In this document: positions 44,301-51,653 of the stretch, one piece after another
Layout: each line of letters begins with the position of its first letter
How positions within the stretch are numbered: position 1 is the first letter of the stretch
DNA from: Amycolatopsis tolypomycina
GTDB lineage: Bacteria; Actinomycetota; Actinomycetes; Mycobacteriales; Pseudonocardiaceae
Length of the DNA: 64,000 nucleotides
Direction: 5' to 3'
Assembly: GCF_900105945.1 (NCBI RefSeq)
Contig: NZ_FNSO01000004.1
Span: 992,001-1,056,000, forward strand
The notes under the pieces: model-generated
What the model was told of the DNA's origin: nothing
Databases searched by the model: none
The model's input: the letters and a program-made list of their open reading frames with translations, nothing else
Made by a program: the position numbers and the translations under genes

Positions 44301-44498
44301 ATGGCGCTGGCTCGTGACGAGGCCGAGAAGACGGCCAAGCTGCTCGCCGAAAACCGCAACGCGGGGCGACGGCGGTTGGAGCTGGTGCACGAGTTCTGGA
44401 CGACGACGTTCGAGTCCGCGCTCACGCTGGACTTCATGGGCGCCGAGGACGCCCCCGAGGACAACCTGGCCCGGCTGTACGAGTGGGTGGCTCGATGA
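41361..44498 (+). CDS. Tubulin/FtsZ-like GTPase (Tubulin_2 type)
   Basis: Cytoplasmic protein of 1045 aa. The N-terminal ~450 residues look like a tubulin-superfamily nucleotide domain: LFVGLGGTGCRIG at 8-20 (first glycine loop) and VAGGTGAGLFYDY near 195-207, the counterpart of the tubulin/FtsZ signature GGTGTG. The remainder (~450-1045) is mainly helical without a known domain. It is much longer than FtsZ (~400 aa) and is not a cell-division gene by context. ATG 41361 follows GGAGAG. It overlaps the next gene by 4 bp. It could form filaments or act as a GTP switch within the system; neither is shown by sequence alone. Confidence 0.75.
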   Translation: MQIYQPMLFVGLGGTGCRIGAELERKLREELCGPDGNALRDRMPGEQMASYQLPGCLQFVYADLAEDEFGHIENRVVPDRTHLPAAERTYTMVRELVPPYDTYPEVARSLRLSAAPVVEGWLPPPQNEPRVGPLAKGAGQLPTVGRAALYETFRHGLAPARTSLLKAIGQISNSGGQLSRLGGKLRESVDVFVAFSVAGGTGAGLFYDYLHLVGDVLAAEKYKARIFPLVLMPSAFQEGLGGGRAAELNAACALLDLFRLVDDQNSQVAGTALDRRGINGALSVRYPGGSEIRLRASTVQTAFLFSLTAGMHRDDLHRSVVSLLLSLIGTDLPADAEGVKYLDRNFQSFADSFINSASERGVAAPTGVGRRGVSTSAVASMTVPVEDLADIVSSRLLAEAIDEMATPGGMAGENNRDLITRMFQDANIDPLLHRAPLPIASPPAVDGGEAILAMLNTRKRTMESSIHALEQTLAQEVPELAEQCDPARAASMLVGELGAFRLGRVVLGEAALTDPLSRMGFLKLVESRRGEPPAPAGITLGGPEPEVRKTKWWKKIRFSDPIVRASLQRQEEWFKWRAQRAWHAAWNAQAPRWERKLRSAEREISALLEGFREHARTEDARFARRAKALYEPRVGVSYLLPRQGQLPAFYTAVVRRLVSVYADQNRLRPTATPAAVVDAIIGPQGWNAVLAEFADHDVKEGPIRAVAKVRELVKTEIMRLFRYHDDVYQPLLAGLHELLSAAAGRKSGSVDEDDLAQFREKLAGLVPGGFAPSGRGRLKILFSYPSPAGKRDAGLEEFLRKEVNLPREVDAVPEFRPIDAESIAVVLFRSSMGLTEVPEVQKVLVHWADAVAEGRKNDFLPWRQRTGYRFGYLATTAEDRARILHHVLCAAWNGFLQVSGDETSPDSVNLFLGDSEINMRLDLTSYARLSSWSSLLAEYERWVLADSEQIRQDFCDRLMETKPLGLNGTVTEPAPVFHMLMALARDEAEKTAKLLAENRNAGRRRLELVHEFWTTTFESALTLDFMGAEDAPEDNLARLYEWVAR

Positions 44499-46684
44499 GC
44501 GGCGATCGCCCGTCGGCGGTCAAGGTCCTGGACATCCGCGACGGCGGAGCCGATCTGTCCTTTCTGGACAAGCTGAACCGGGCCAGCGCCCACCGCCTTG
44601 GCCTGACCGCCCGGGTCGTGGTGGTCGACAACACGCAGTCGCTGCTGGACAACCACCTCCGGTTCCAGCGGCTCGTGTCCTTGCACCACGTACGCGCGGT
44701 GATCTGCGTGGCCGTCGGCCCGATCGACGTCGGCGGCGAGATCTCCCTGCGCCAGTCTTCGGCCTTCCGGGCCGCCGGCGTGACGCTCTGGGTCGGGGAC
44801 GAGTGGGGCAGCACCTGGGCGGGGGGCGGTGCCCGGCCGGAGCCGATCGTCGACGGCACCCCGGCCCTGCCACTGCTCGTTGCCGCGCTGGGCAGCCCGC
44901 AGGTCTTCGACGAGGTGTACGAGACCGTCCGGCGCGTGCCGTACCAGGCCGCGTGCCCCGGGCTCGATGTCGTGCGCCCGCGGACCGGCGGGGCCGACCT
45001 CGACGCCGTGCGCGCCACGCTCCTCGAAGAGCTGGCCCAGCGCAGCCGTTCCGCCGGCCCGGTCGCCGGTGTTCCCGGGCCGGCCCGGGCCAGGTCGCCC
45101 CTCGATCCGGTGCGTGACGTCGTCACGGCGGGGTCCGATCTGGACGTCGGCCGGCGTGCCTTGCGCGACGCGGTGGCGGCCATGGCGGATCAGGCGGCGG
45201 CAACGGCCGCCACGACCGGCCTGGTCCGCGCCGGAGGTGCCGTCGACACGGACCGGCTCCGTCGGGCGGCGGCGGGGCATTTCGGCGCCTTGGACCGGAT
45301 GCTCAACCTGATGGACCGGGAGTCGGCGGGCCAGGACGCGGGCGCGGACCTTCGCCGCCTCGGCGTACCCGCCGCCGACCCGCCCGATCATCCCCGCCTC
45401 GCGGGACTGATGGCCGGCCTCGTCCGCGAGGAACTGGGCCGAGGCCGGTCGCTGCGCGACCTGAGCACGGCGCTGCGCCGGGTTTCGAACCGCAGCATGA
45501 TCCGCGACACCGACGTCGTGCGAGCCGAACTCGCTTCGCTGCGCGAGGTCTTCGAAGCCCGCCCGGCCGCGGCGCCGCGGCGGGTGTGGGCGGTTCCCGC
45601 GGCGATCGGCTCGGCCGTCGCCGCACTGCTCGCCGCCGGGGCGGCGTGGGCGAGCGCCTCCGTCGTGGCCGGCGGGGTCGCCGCGCTGCTCTGGAGCGCA
45701 CTCCTCGCGCTGTTCCTGTTCCACCTGCCCGGCACCGGCTCGGCGACCGGGACGCGGGCCGGACTGCTGGGCGTGGGCACGGTCGCCGTCGCGGCCGCGG
45801 CCTACGGGGGCTGGACGGGTGCCACCGCCGAGGTGGTGCCCGCGCCCGGGGCCGCCGCGGCCGCGGCAGCTGGGCTCGTGGTGCTCACCGCCGTGCTCTG
45901 GTGCCGGGCCGCCACGGCCTGGCTCGTCGCGCTGGGACTCCCGGACCTGGATCGGGCGCTCGGCCGGGCCGAAGCCATCACGACCGAGCGGGTGGCCGAC
46001 CACGTCCGCTCGCTCGAGCACCGCAGGCGGCTTTCGGATGCGGCCCTCCTGCTCGCCTCCGACGGCAACGCGCTGGCCGATTTCTACCTCGCCCGGGCGG
46101 CCGAACGCCGGGCGGGGGGCCAGGGCCGGACCGCGGAAATCCCGGCCGAGCTGCGCGCCGTCCTGCGTGGTGACCTGGTCTCCCTCGTGCTCCGGGCGCT
46201 CGACGAGCATCTGCGGGCCATCGGCTCGGCCGCCGTCCTCGCCGCCGATCCGTCCGGCGTCACCACGAAGGCCGCCCGGGATCTCGCGGCCTACGAAGCG
46301 TTCGTCGCCGGTCACGGCGTCTACGACCGCCCGCCGATGATCGAGGACGACGGCTTTCGCGCCGAGCTGAACCAGGGCTTCTGGCAGAGCTCCGACGCCG
46401 CCAAACGGATCCTCCGCTCCGACGGCCGCGCCGAGCTGACCCAGCTCTGCCAGGTGGGCGACATCCATGCACTGGACGTCTCGTGGGATCACGTCCAGGT
46501 CCTGAGATTCGCACCGGCGCCCGCCCAGCGGGTGCTCCTGGAAGCCGGCTCCGGGGCCGACGTCGTGACGACCAACCTGGACATGGCAGGCGTGCTGCGG
46601 CTGGTGCCGCTGGGTGCCGGCCGGGTCACCCACGAATACCCGGCGACGGCCGACGGGCCTGACGAACAGGAGCACGCCCGGTGA
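44495..46684 (+). CDS. Four-helix membrane protein of the tubulin/GTPase operon
   Basis: Membrane protein of 729 aa, no recognised family. The N-terminal ~180 residues have an alternating beta/alpha pattern (KVLDIRDGGADLSFLDKLNRAS, LTARVVVVDNTQSLL, AVICVAVGPIDVGGE) of a small nucleotide-binding-like or receiver-like fold without a P-loop. A helical region (~190-360) leads to four transmembrane segments at about 366-386, 388-407, 420-440 and 455-480. The C-terminal ~240 residues are cytoplasmic. ATG 44495 gives an ATGA overlap with the tubulin-like gene, so an earlier in-frame ATG (44483) is rejected. Likely a membrane platform for the other components. Confidence 0.7.
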   Translation: MSGDRPSAVKVLDIRDGGADLSFLDKLNRASAHRLGLTARVVVVDNTQSLLDNHLRFQRLVSLHHVRAVICVAVGPIDVGGEISLRQSSAFRAAGVTLWVGDEWGSTWAGGGARPEPIVDGTPALPLLVAALGSPQVFDEVYETVRRVPYQAACPGLDVVRPRTGGADLDAVRATLLEELAQRSRSAGPVAGVPGPARARSPLDPVRDVVTAGSDLDVGRRALRDAVAAMADQAAATAATTGLVRAGGAVDTDRLRRAAAGHFGALDRMLNLMDRESAGQDAGADLRRLGVPAADPPDHPRLAGLMAGLVREELGRGRSLRDLSTALRRVSNRSMIRDTDVVRAELASLREVFEARPAAAPRRVWAVPAAIGSAVAALLAAGAAWASASVVAGGVAALLWSALLALFLFHLPGTGSATGTRAGLLGVGTVAVAAAAYGGWTGATAEVVPAPGAAAAAAAGLVVLTAVLWCRAATAWLVALGLPDLDRALGRAEAITTERVADHVRSLEHRRRLSDAALLLASDGNALADFYLARAAERRAGGQGRTAEIPAELRAVLRGDLVSLVLRALDEHLRAIGSAAVLAADPSGVTTKAARDLAAYEAFVAGHGVYDRPPMIEDDGFRAELNQGFWQSSDAAKRILRSDGRAELTQLCQVGDIHALDVSWDHVQVLRFAPAPAQRVLLEAGSGADVVTTNLDMAGVLRLVPLGAGRVTHEYPATADGPDEQEHAR

Positions 46685-47691
46685 CCGAGACGACCGACCC
46701 GCGGACCCTCGACGGCCATGACATCGACGGCCGGGTGTCGCAGTGGAAGATCACCGGCGCCGAGCCGCTGCCGGCGGCCGGCAGGCTGGCGGCCACCCGG
46801 GTGCACCTGGCCGACGGTGCCACCTACGTGTTGCGTTCGCCCCGGGGCCGGGCCGACGAACAGGCCCGGCGCGCGCTCGACAACGAAATCCGCGTCCTCG
46901 CCCGGCTCACCCTCGCCTTCGGCACGTGGCGGCCGCGGCCGTTCCCGGCGCTGATCGGCTACGACATGGACAGCTCCGAGCCGTGGGCCCTGGTCGGTGA
47001 CTACCGCGGGATCCCGGCGCGCGAAGCGACGGCGGCGCTGCTCGGAACCGGGCTGATGGAGTTCACCGGCGGCTTGTTCGAAGCGCTCGCCCACCTGCCG
47101 CTCGCCGAGGTGGTGCACGGCGGCATCGGGCTGGACACGGTCTACGTGTCCGACGGCCGGATCCAGCTGGTCTCCTTCGACGACGCCGGGCTCATCGGGG
47201 AGCCAGGGCCGCGCCGCTCCGGCCCGATGGCCCCGGACCAGGACATGCTCGCATCGGGGCTGCTGCTCTACGAGGTGTTCACCGGCACACCCGCGTCGTC
47301 GACCCGGCCCGACCTCTCCGACGTGCCCCTGCTCGCCTCGCAGCTGCCGGACCTGTTCGCGGAACGCCGGGCGCGGCCGTCGGCGGTCGCGGTGATGGAA
47401 CGACTCGGGCGCCGGGACTTCCCCAGCGTCGACGGGCCGGACGAACTCGACGCGGGCCGGGCCGCCTTCGAGGAGGCTCGCCGGCGCAAGCTGCCGCCCG
47501 AGCCCCCGACCGTCCGAACCCGGTCGGTGCCCCCGCCGGCGCGGCCGGTCCGAGCGGTCGCGGTGCCGCCGGCGGCGAGCCCCCCGAAGAGCTCGCCGAC
47601 GAGCCGGTCCACGGTCGTCCTGCTGACGATCGGGGTGCTCCTGGTCCTCGCGGCCGTGGCGTATTTCGCTCTGGAGGGAATGCCGTGGTGA
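46681..47691 (+). CDS. Membrane-anchored protein-kinase-like protein, probably a pseudokinase
   Basis: Protein of 336 aa with the outline of a serine/threonine kinase fold but degraded catalysis. A small beta-rich lobe (~15-60) with TYVLRSPRG replaces the usual VAVK lysine strand; no clear glycine-rich loop is visible. The catalytic loop reads VVHGGIGLDTVYV in place of HRDLKPxN, so the catalytic Asp and Asn are missing. The DFG region reads VSFDDAG. A proline-rich linker (~270-305) and one C-terminal transmembrane helix (~312-331) follow. GTGA overlap with both neighbours. It may be a scaffold or ligand sensor, not an enzyme. Confidence 0.65.
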   Translation: MTETTDPRTLDGHDIDGRVSQWKITGAEPLPAAGRLAATRVHLADGATYVLRSPRGRADEQARRALDNEIRVLARLTLAFGTWRPRPFPALIGYDMDSSEPWALVGDYRGIPAREATAALLGTGLMEFTGGLFEALAHLPLAEVVHGGIGLDTVYVSDGRIQLVSFDDAGLIGEPGPRRSGPMAPDQDMLASGLLLYEVFTGTPASSTRPDLSDVPLLASQLPDLFAERRARPSAVAVMERLGRRDFPSVDGPDELDAGRAAFEEARRRKLPPEPPTVRTRSVPPPARPVRAVAVPPAASPPKSSPTSRSTVVLLTIGVLLVLAAVAYFALEGMPW

Positions 47692-48782
47692 CGCCCGCCG
47701 TACGACACGTCACGTGTCCGACCTGCCTGGATTCGTTCGCCTGGCAGGAGACCGAGCTGCTGGAGTACTCGCCAAAGGAGGGCAAGTACAACCCTGTCGT
47801 CTGGCCCGACGGGAAGAATCCGGCCAAGGTCGCCGACGCCCGCAGCCGCTGGTACGTCCGGTGTCCCAACCCGTCCAAGGACGGCGCCAACCACTACCTG
47901 CCGGCGACCTACGTCGACTACGACGATCCGTTGGTGATCGCCCTGGTGGGCCGGCCACGGTCGGGCAAGACGCACCTCGTCGTCGCGATGATCCGTGAGC
48001 TGCTCGGCGGCGCGGCCGCCGTCGCGTCCGGGCTGAGCGCCAAGGCGCTCGACTACCACCAGCACGTCACGTTCAAGCGGACGTTCCTCGACACGTTCGA
48101 GCGCGGGTACCAGCTGCCGGCGACGATGAACGAGTCGGGCAGCTACCTGGCCTGGCTGGTCGTCGAGGTGGGCGCGGTGAAACGGCCGGTGGTCTTCTTC
48201 GACGTGGCGGGGGAGGACTTCCGCAACCCCGGGGAGAACGGGCGCCACACGCGGTTCCTCGTGGCGGCGGGAGCCCTGTTGTTCGTCGAGGACGCTCCGC
48301 ACGTCCTGCCCGCTTTCGCGGAACCGGAGGACCTCACCCTGGACCCGTCGTTGTCGAGCCCGTTCGGGGCGAACGCGACCAACGAGTACGTCCAGGAGGC
48401 GGTCAGCAGGCTGCCGGAGGGTGGGCGGCGGCTGCCGGCCGTGGTGGCGCTGACCAAGTCGGACCGGTTGCGCTACCTCTCGCCCGCCGATCGCTGGCTC
48501 CGGCACGACACCGGCGGCCACGTGCACGCGAAAGACCTGCTCGCCGAGAGCCGGGACGTCTACGCGCTGCTGCACCGGGCCAACGCGAGCTCGATCACCC
48601 GGCTGTACCACGAATTCGAAAGGTGCACGATGCACTTCGTCTCGGCCACGGGGGGCGCGGTCGGCAAGGACGGGCGCTACCGGTCCGGGACCCGCCCGGC
48701 CCGCGTGCTCGTCCCGTTTCTGTCCCTCCTCGCGATGGCCGGCGTCCTGACCGGCGCCGACGTCGAGGGAGCGGGCCGATGA
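47688..48782 (+). CDS. Zinc-finger P-loop GTPase (TRAFAC-like, double-GTPase type)
   Basis: Cytoplasmic NTPase of 364 aa. An N-terminal zinc-ribbon-like part has CPTC at ~10-13 and a later RCPNPS. The G domain has G1 LVGRPRSGKTHL near 84-95, G3 VVFFDVAGEDF near 164-174 and G4 ALTKSD near 249-254, the order and spacing of TRAFAC GTPases. The long insertion between G1 and G3 resembles the double-GTPase proteins described computationally with GTPase-associated protein 1. GTG 47688 gives the 4-bp overlap seen throughout this operon and lies downstream of GGAGGG. It is probably the core switch of the system together with the next gene. Confidence 0.72.
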   Translation: MTPAVRHVTCPTCLDSFAWQETELLEYSPKEGKYNPVVWPDGKNPAKVADARSRWYVRCPNPSKDGANHYLPATYVDYDDPLVIALVGRPRSGKTHLVVAMIRELLGGAAAVASGLSAKALDYHQHVTFKRTFLDTFERGYQLPATMNESGSYLAWLVVEVGAVKRPVVFFDVAGEDFRNPGENGRHTRFLVAAGALLFVEDAPHVLPAFAEPEDLTLDPSLSSPFGANATNEYVQEAVSRLPEGGRRLPAVVALTKSDRLRYLSPADRWLRHDTGGHVHAKDLLAESRDVYALLHRANASSITRLYHEFERCTMHFVSATGGAVGKDGRYRSGTRPARVLVPFLSLLAMAGVLTGADVEGAGR

Positions 48783-50092
48783 CCCATGCCGGGCCCGTTG
48801 GGCACATCCTGTTCGGCATGATCCCCCGAGGGGGGATCGGGGTCGTCGACCACTCACCGGAGATCCCCGCGGTCCGGGCCGAGGAGTGGGACGGCCGCCT
48901 CAACAAGCACAACCGGCTGACTCCCACCTTCGGGCAGAACGGACCGCAGCTGCCCGATCGAGCGTTCTCCTACCTGGAGTTCCGGGACGGCACGGCCGCG
49001 CTGCTGGCCAGGTTCGGGGGTGTCACCAGCGGGCGGAACAACTCCCACGCCCTGGTCGGCCCGGCCGCCACCCTGCGGCCGCACGCGTTGTTCCTCTCCG
49101 AGTGGGACGGCTGGCTCGACGGCGCGCGGCCGATGCCGCTCCGTCCGCCGCACGCTGAGGAATGGCGCCACCTCAAGGCACCGTGGCTGAACCGCGCTGA
49201 GGCCGCCGCCCACGCCGACCCGGCGCGGCTCACCGCGCTTGTCCGATCGATGTTGAGCCGTCAGGACGTCTACCTGACCCTGTCCGGATTTCCCGAACCG
49301 TTGCTCCTGCTGACCGCCGCGCACGAGGTGCTCGACCCGGCCTTGTCCACTGTGCACGATCCGTTCGACTGGACGTACTCCACGTACGAGGACTCGGACA
49401 CGCGACCGGAGGCGTCCCCGCAGGTCGAGGGGGCACCGCGGTTCCTGTGCGTGGACGAGCTGCCGACTTCGGGCGAGACCGGCCGGGAGCGTCTCGGCGG
49501 ATCGGATGCGCCGCCGCACGACAGCTACACCGACACGGCGTCCGCGCTCGTCGAGCACTACCTGAAGGACCCGCGGAGGCACCGCCAGGCGCTGGACACC
49601 CTGCTCGCCCGTGCGCACGACCGGAGCCGGCGGCTCGCGGTGATCATGCAGCACTTCCCGGAACGCCGCCCCACCCTCGGCGGCCGGAAATCGTTCGCCG
49701 ACGGCGGCAGGCACGCCACGGTTCCCGTGGGCTCTCCGGTCGAGCTGCCGCCGAAGCCGTCACCGAAACCGTCGCCGAAACCGCGGTCGGGCGAGGAGGC
49801 CGTGGTGGGCGAACGGCAGCTGCCGCAGCCGTCCGGTCCGCGGCCGATGGCGGAGCCGGCGCGACCCGAACGGGTGCCTGCGCTGCTCGCGCAGCTCGGC
49901 GAAGCCGACCTGCGCGACGACGTCCGGCGCGAGCTGGTGACCCGGCTTGCCGAGGCGTGGCACGCGCGCGGCGAGCACTCCGACCGTGCCCGGCTGGATG
50001 ACGTCATCATCGGCCTGCGGCGGCAGAATGCCGTCTTGTTCGCCATCCTGCTGCTCAGCACGATCGCCGTCGTGGCGGCGTTCCTCCGGTGA
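48779..50092 (+). CDS. GTPase-associated protein 1-like protein with C-terminal membrane helix
   Basis: Protein of 437 aa. The N-terminal ~250 residues resemble the N-terminal domain of GTPase-associated protein 1: a start with GHILFGMIPRGGIGVVDHSPEIP, then FSYLEFRDGTAALLARF and SGRNNSHALVGPA, then W-rich segments (EWDGWLDG, EEWRHLKAPWL). This comparison is from memory and needs a profile search. A proline/lysine linker with PKPSPKPSPKP (~322-340) is followed by a helical segment and a terminal transmembrane helix (~418-436, NAVLFAILLLSTIAVVAAFL). ATG 48779 overlaps the GTPase stop (ATGA). It is the last gene of the operon. It would place the GTPase at the membrane. Confidence 0.6.
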   Translation: MTHAGPVGHILFGMIPRGGIGVVDHSPEIPAVRAEEWDGRLNKHNRLTPTFGQNGPQLPDRAFSYLEFRDGTAALLARFGGVTSGRNNSHALVGPAATLRPHALFLSEWDGWLDGARPMPLRPPHAEEWRHLKAPWLNRAEAAAHADPARLTALVRSMLSRQDVYLTLSGFPEPLLLLTAAHEVLDPALSTVHDPFDWTYSTYEDSDTRPEASPQVEGAPRFLCVDELPTSGETGRERLGGSDAPPHDSYTDTASALVEHYLKDPRRHRQALDTLLARAHDRSRRLAVIMQHFPERRPTLGGRKSFADGGRHATVPVGSPVELPPKPSPKPSPKPRSGEEAVVGERQLPQPSGPRPMAEPARPERVPALLAQLGEADLRDDVRRELVTRLAEAWHARGEHSDRARLDDVIIGLRRQNAVLFAILLLSTIAVVAAFLR

Positions 50093-50102
50093 GGCGAGGC
50101 CG

Positions 50103-50651
50103 CTAAAGCGCCCCGGCCGCCAGGGCGCGGAGTGACGCTGTGATCCGCTCCGGCGTCACCCCGCGTGACGTCTGGTGCAGGAACAGTTCCGGAGCCAACG
50201 GCGCAAGCAGCACGTCCGCCAGCACCTCCGGGTCCGGCGCCCCCGCCGCCTCCGCCAGCACGCGCACATGCGTCCGCCAGAACCCGTACGCGCCCGTCGT
50301 GAACCGCGAATGGCCCACCTCCGCACCCAGCACCAACGGCGCGTGCCGCGTGAGCAACTCCACCATCGCCTCGTAGAACGCCGCCAGCCGCTCGGCGGGC
50401 GGTGCGCCCGGGCCCAGTGGTGGGTCGCCGCGCAGCAAAGACTCCTGGAGGCGGCGCTCGTGCTCGTCCAGCAGCGCCACCGCGATCGACGCTCGGTCCG
50501 GGTAGCGGCGGTACAGCGTTCCGCGGCCCACCCCCGCCGCCCGGGCGATGTCCTCCATGGTCACCTCGGCCGCGCCGCGGGTGGTGAACAGCTGCTCGGC
50601 CGCCGTGAGGATCTTGGCGCGGTTGCGGGCCGCGTCGGCGCGTTCGGGCAT
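50103..50651 (-). CDS. TetR-family repressor of the azoreductase/SMR operon
   Basis: Regulator of 182 aa. The TetR helix-turn-helix is at ~10-56 (VTMEDIARAAGVGRGTLYRRYPDRAS); the ligand domain is of the smaller type with a TetR_C motif near the end (HQTSRGVTPERITASLRALA). It is divergent from azoR across a perfect 23-bp palindrome and a weaker second site, which supports control of the divergent operon. It converges on the GAP1-like gene with a gap of 10 bp. Confidence 0.87.
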   Translation of the reverse strand: MPERADAARNRAKILTAAEQLFTTRGAAEVTMEDIARAAGVGRGTLYRRYPDRASIAVALLDEHERRLQESLLRGDPPLGPGAPPAERLAAFYEAMVELLTRHAPLVLGAEVGHSRFTTGAYGFWRTHVRVLAEAAGAPDPEVLADVLLAPLAPELFLHQTSRGVTPERITASLRALAAGAL

Positions 50652-50673
50652 GTCCGGAGCCTAGGGAATAAGC

Positions 50674-50686
50674 GGACGAAGCGTCC
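50674..50686. promoter_or_regulatory. Weak second TetR operator
   Basis: GGAC - GAAGC - GTCC resembles half of the strong site at 50695-50717. It lies 22 bp from the TetR start codon. Confidence 0.4.
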
Positions 50687-50694
50687 AGTTGAGG

Positions 50695-50717
50695 CAAGTG
50701 GACACCGTGTCCACTTG
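50695..50717. promoter_or_regulatory. TetR operator upstream of azoR
   Basis: Perfect palindrome with 11-bp arms CAAGTGGACAC around one central base. It ends 1 bp before the AGGAGG ribosome site of azoR, so a bound repressor would cover the promoter/start region. Confidence 0.85.
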
Positions 50718-50727
50718 AGGAGGAATC

Positions 50728-51351
50728 GTGCCCCACCTGCTGCACCTCGACTCCAGTGCCCGCCGCGCGTCGTTCTCGCGGGAGCTGTCCGCCCGGTACG
50801 CCGCCGGCTGGAGCGGCACCCGGACCTACCGCGACCTCGCCGCCGAGCCCGTTCCGGTGATCGATGCGGCCTGGACCGAAATCTGCGACGCTCTGCTCGC
50901 CGCAAGAATCACCGACCCCGCGCGCTACGCCGACGTCGTCGAGACGCCCGATCAGCAGCGGGCCTGGGCGGTCGTCGAGCCGCTGCTGGCCGAGCTGCTC
51001 GAAGCCGACGTCGTGCTGATCGGTGCGCCGATGTACAACTTCTCGATCCCGGCCGCCCTCAAGGCCTGGATCGACCAGGTGACGTTCCCGAAGATGTCCC
51101 TGCGCGGCAAGGAGTTCGTCATCGCGGGCGCCCGCGGTGGAACCTACGCCGAGGGCACGCCGCGAGCGCCGTTCGACCACCACGAGCGCTATCTGCGGGA
51201 CTTCATCGCCGGGCACTACGACGTCGACGACGTCCGGTTCGTGCACGCCGAGCTGACCAACGCCCTGGTCGACCCGCACCTGGCCGCGCGCGACGGCGAA
51301 CGGAAGGCGTCGCGCGAAGCCGCACTGGAGGCGATCTCGTGGGCTGGGTGA
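50728..51351 (+). CDS. azoR: FMN-dependent NADH:quinone oxidoreductase / azoreductase
   Basis: Flavodoxin-fold reductase of 207 aa. HLDSSARRASFSRELSARY at the start is the FMN phosphate loop. APMYNFSIPAALKAWIDQV (~97-115) and GARGGTYAEG (~133-142) are the other AzoR signatures. It reduces quinones and azo or related electrophiles with NAD(P)H. GTG 50728 follows AGGAGG. It is operonic with the SMR transporter, overlapping it by 13 bp, and controlled by the divergent TetR. The pairing suggests detoxify-and-export of quinone-like or cationic toxicants. Confidence 0.9.
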   Translation: MPHLLHLDSSARRASFSRELSARYAAGWSGTRTYRDLAAEPVPVIDAAWTEICDALLAARITDPARYADVVETPDQQRAWAVVEPLLAELLEADVVLIGAPMYNFSIPAALKAWIDQVTFPKMSLRGKEFVIAGARGGTYAEGTPRAPFDHHERYLRDFIAGHYDVDDVRFVHAELTNALVDPHLAARDGERKASREAALEAISWAG

Positions 51352-51653
51352 CGCTCGTCTTCGCCGGGCTCGTCGAGATCGCCTGGTCGCAGAGCATCAA
51401 ACCGACGGAGAACTTCACGCGGCCGTGGCCGACGCTGCTGTGCTTCGTGCTCGGCGCCGCCGCCGTGTACCTGCTGTCGCGCGCGATGGAAACCGTCCCG
51501 GTGGGCACCGCCTACGCGGTGTTCACCGGGATCGGTGCCGTCGGCGCGATCGTGCTCGGCGTCGTCGTCAACAAGGACCCGCTGAGCGTCGGCCGGGTGG
51601 CCGCGCTGGCCCTGATCGTCGGCGGCGTCGTGCTCGCACGCGTCACTTCGTGA
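51339..51653 (+). CDS. Small multidrug resistance (SMR) family transporter, Gdx/SugE-like
   Basis: Four-helix transporter of 104 aa acting as a dimer. The essential membrane glutamate is Glu13 in LVFAGLVEIAWS. The rest follows the SMR pattern: PTENFTRPWPTLLCF, YLLSRAMETVPVGTAYAVFTGIGAVGAI, LGVVVNKDPLS. The Gdx/SugE side of the family is suggested by the N-terminus and KPTENFTR. GTG 51339 has GGAGG 7 bp upstream; GTG 51348 would give a 4-bp GTGA overlap instead. Its 3' end overlaps the convergent peptidase gene by 11 bp. Confidence 0.88.
   Translation: MGWVTLVFAGLVEIAWSQSIKPTENFTRPWPTLLCFVLGAAAVYLLSRAMETVPVGTAYAVFTGIGAVGAIVLGVVVNKDPLSVGRVAALALIVGGVVLARVTS

Noticed and set aside
41259..44390. 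1043-codon minus-strand open frame opposite the tubulin-like gene
   Set aside because: Low-complexity Arg/Leu/Gly-rich peptide without motifs; the plus strand carries the glycine-loop signatures and fits the overlapping operon.
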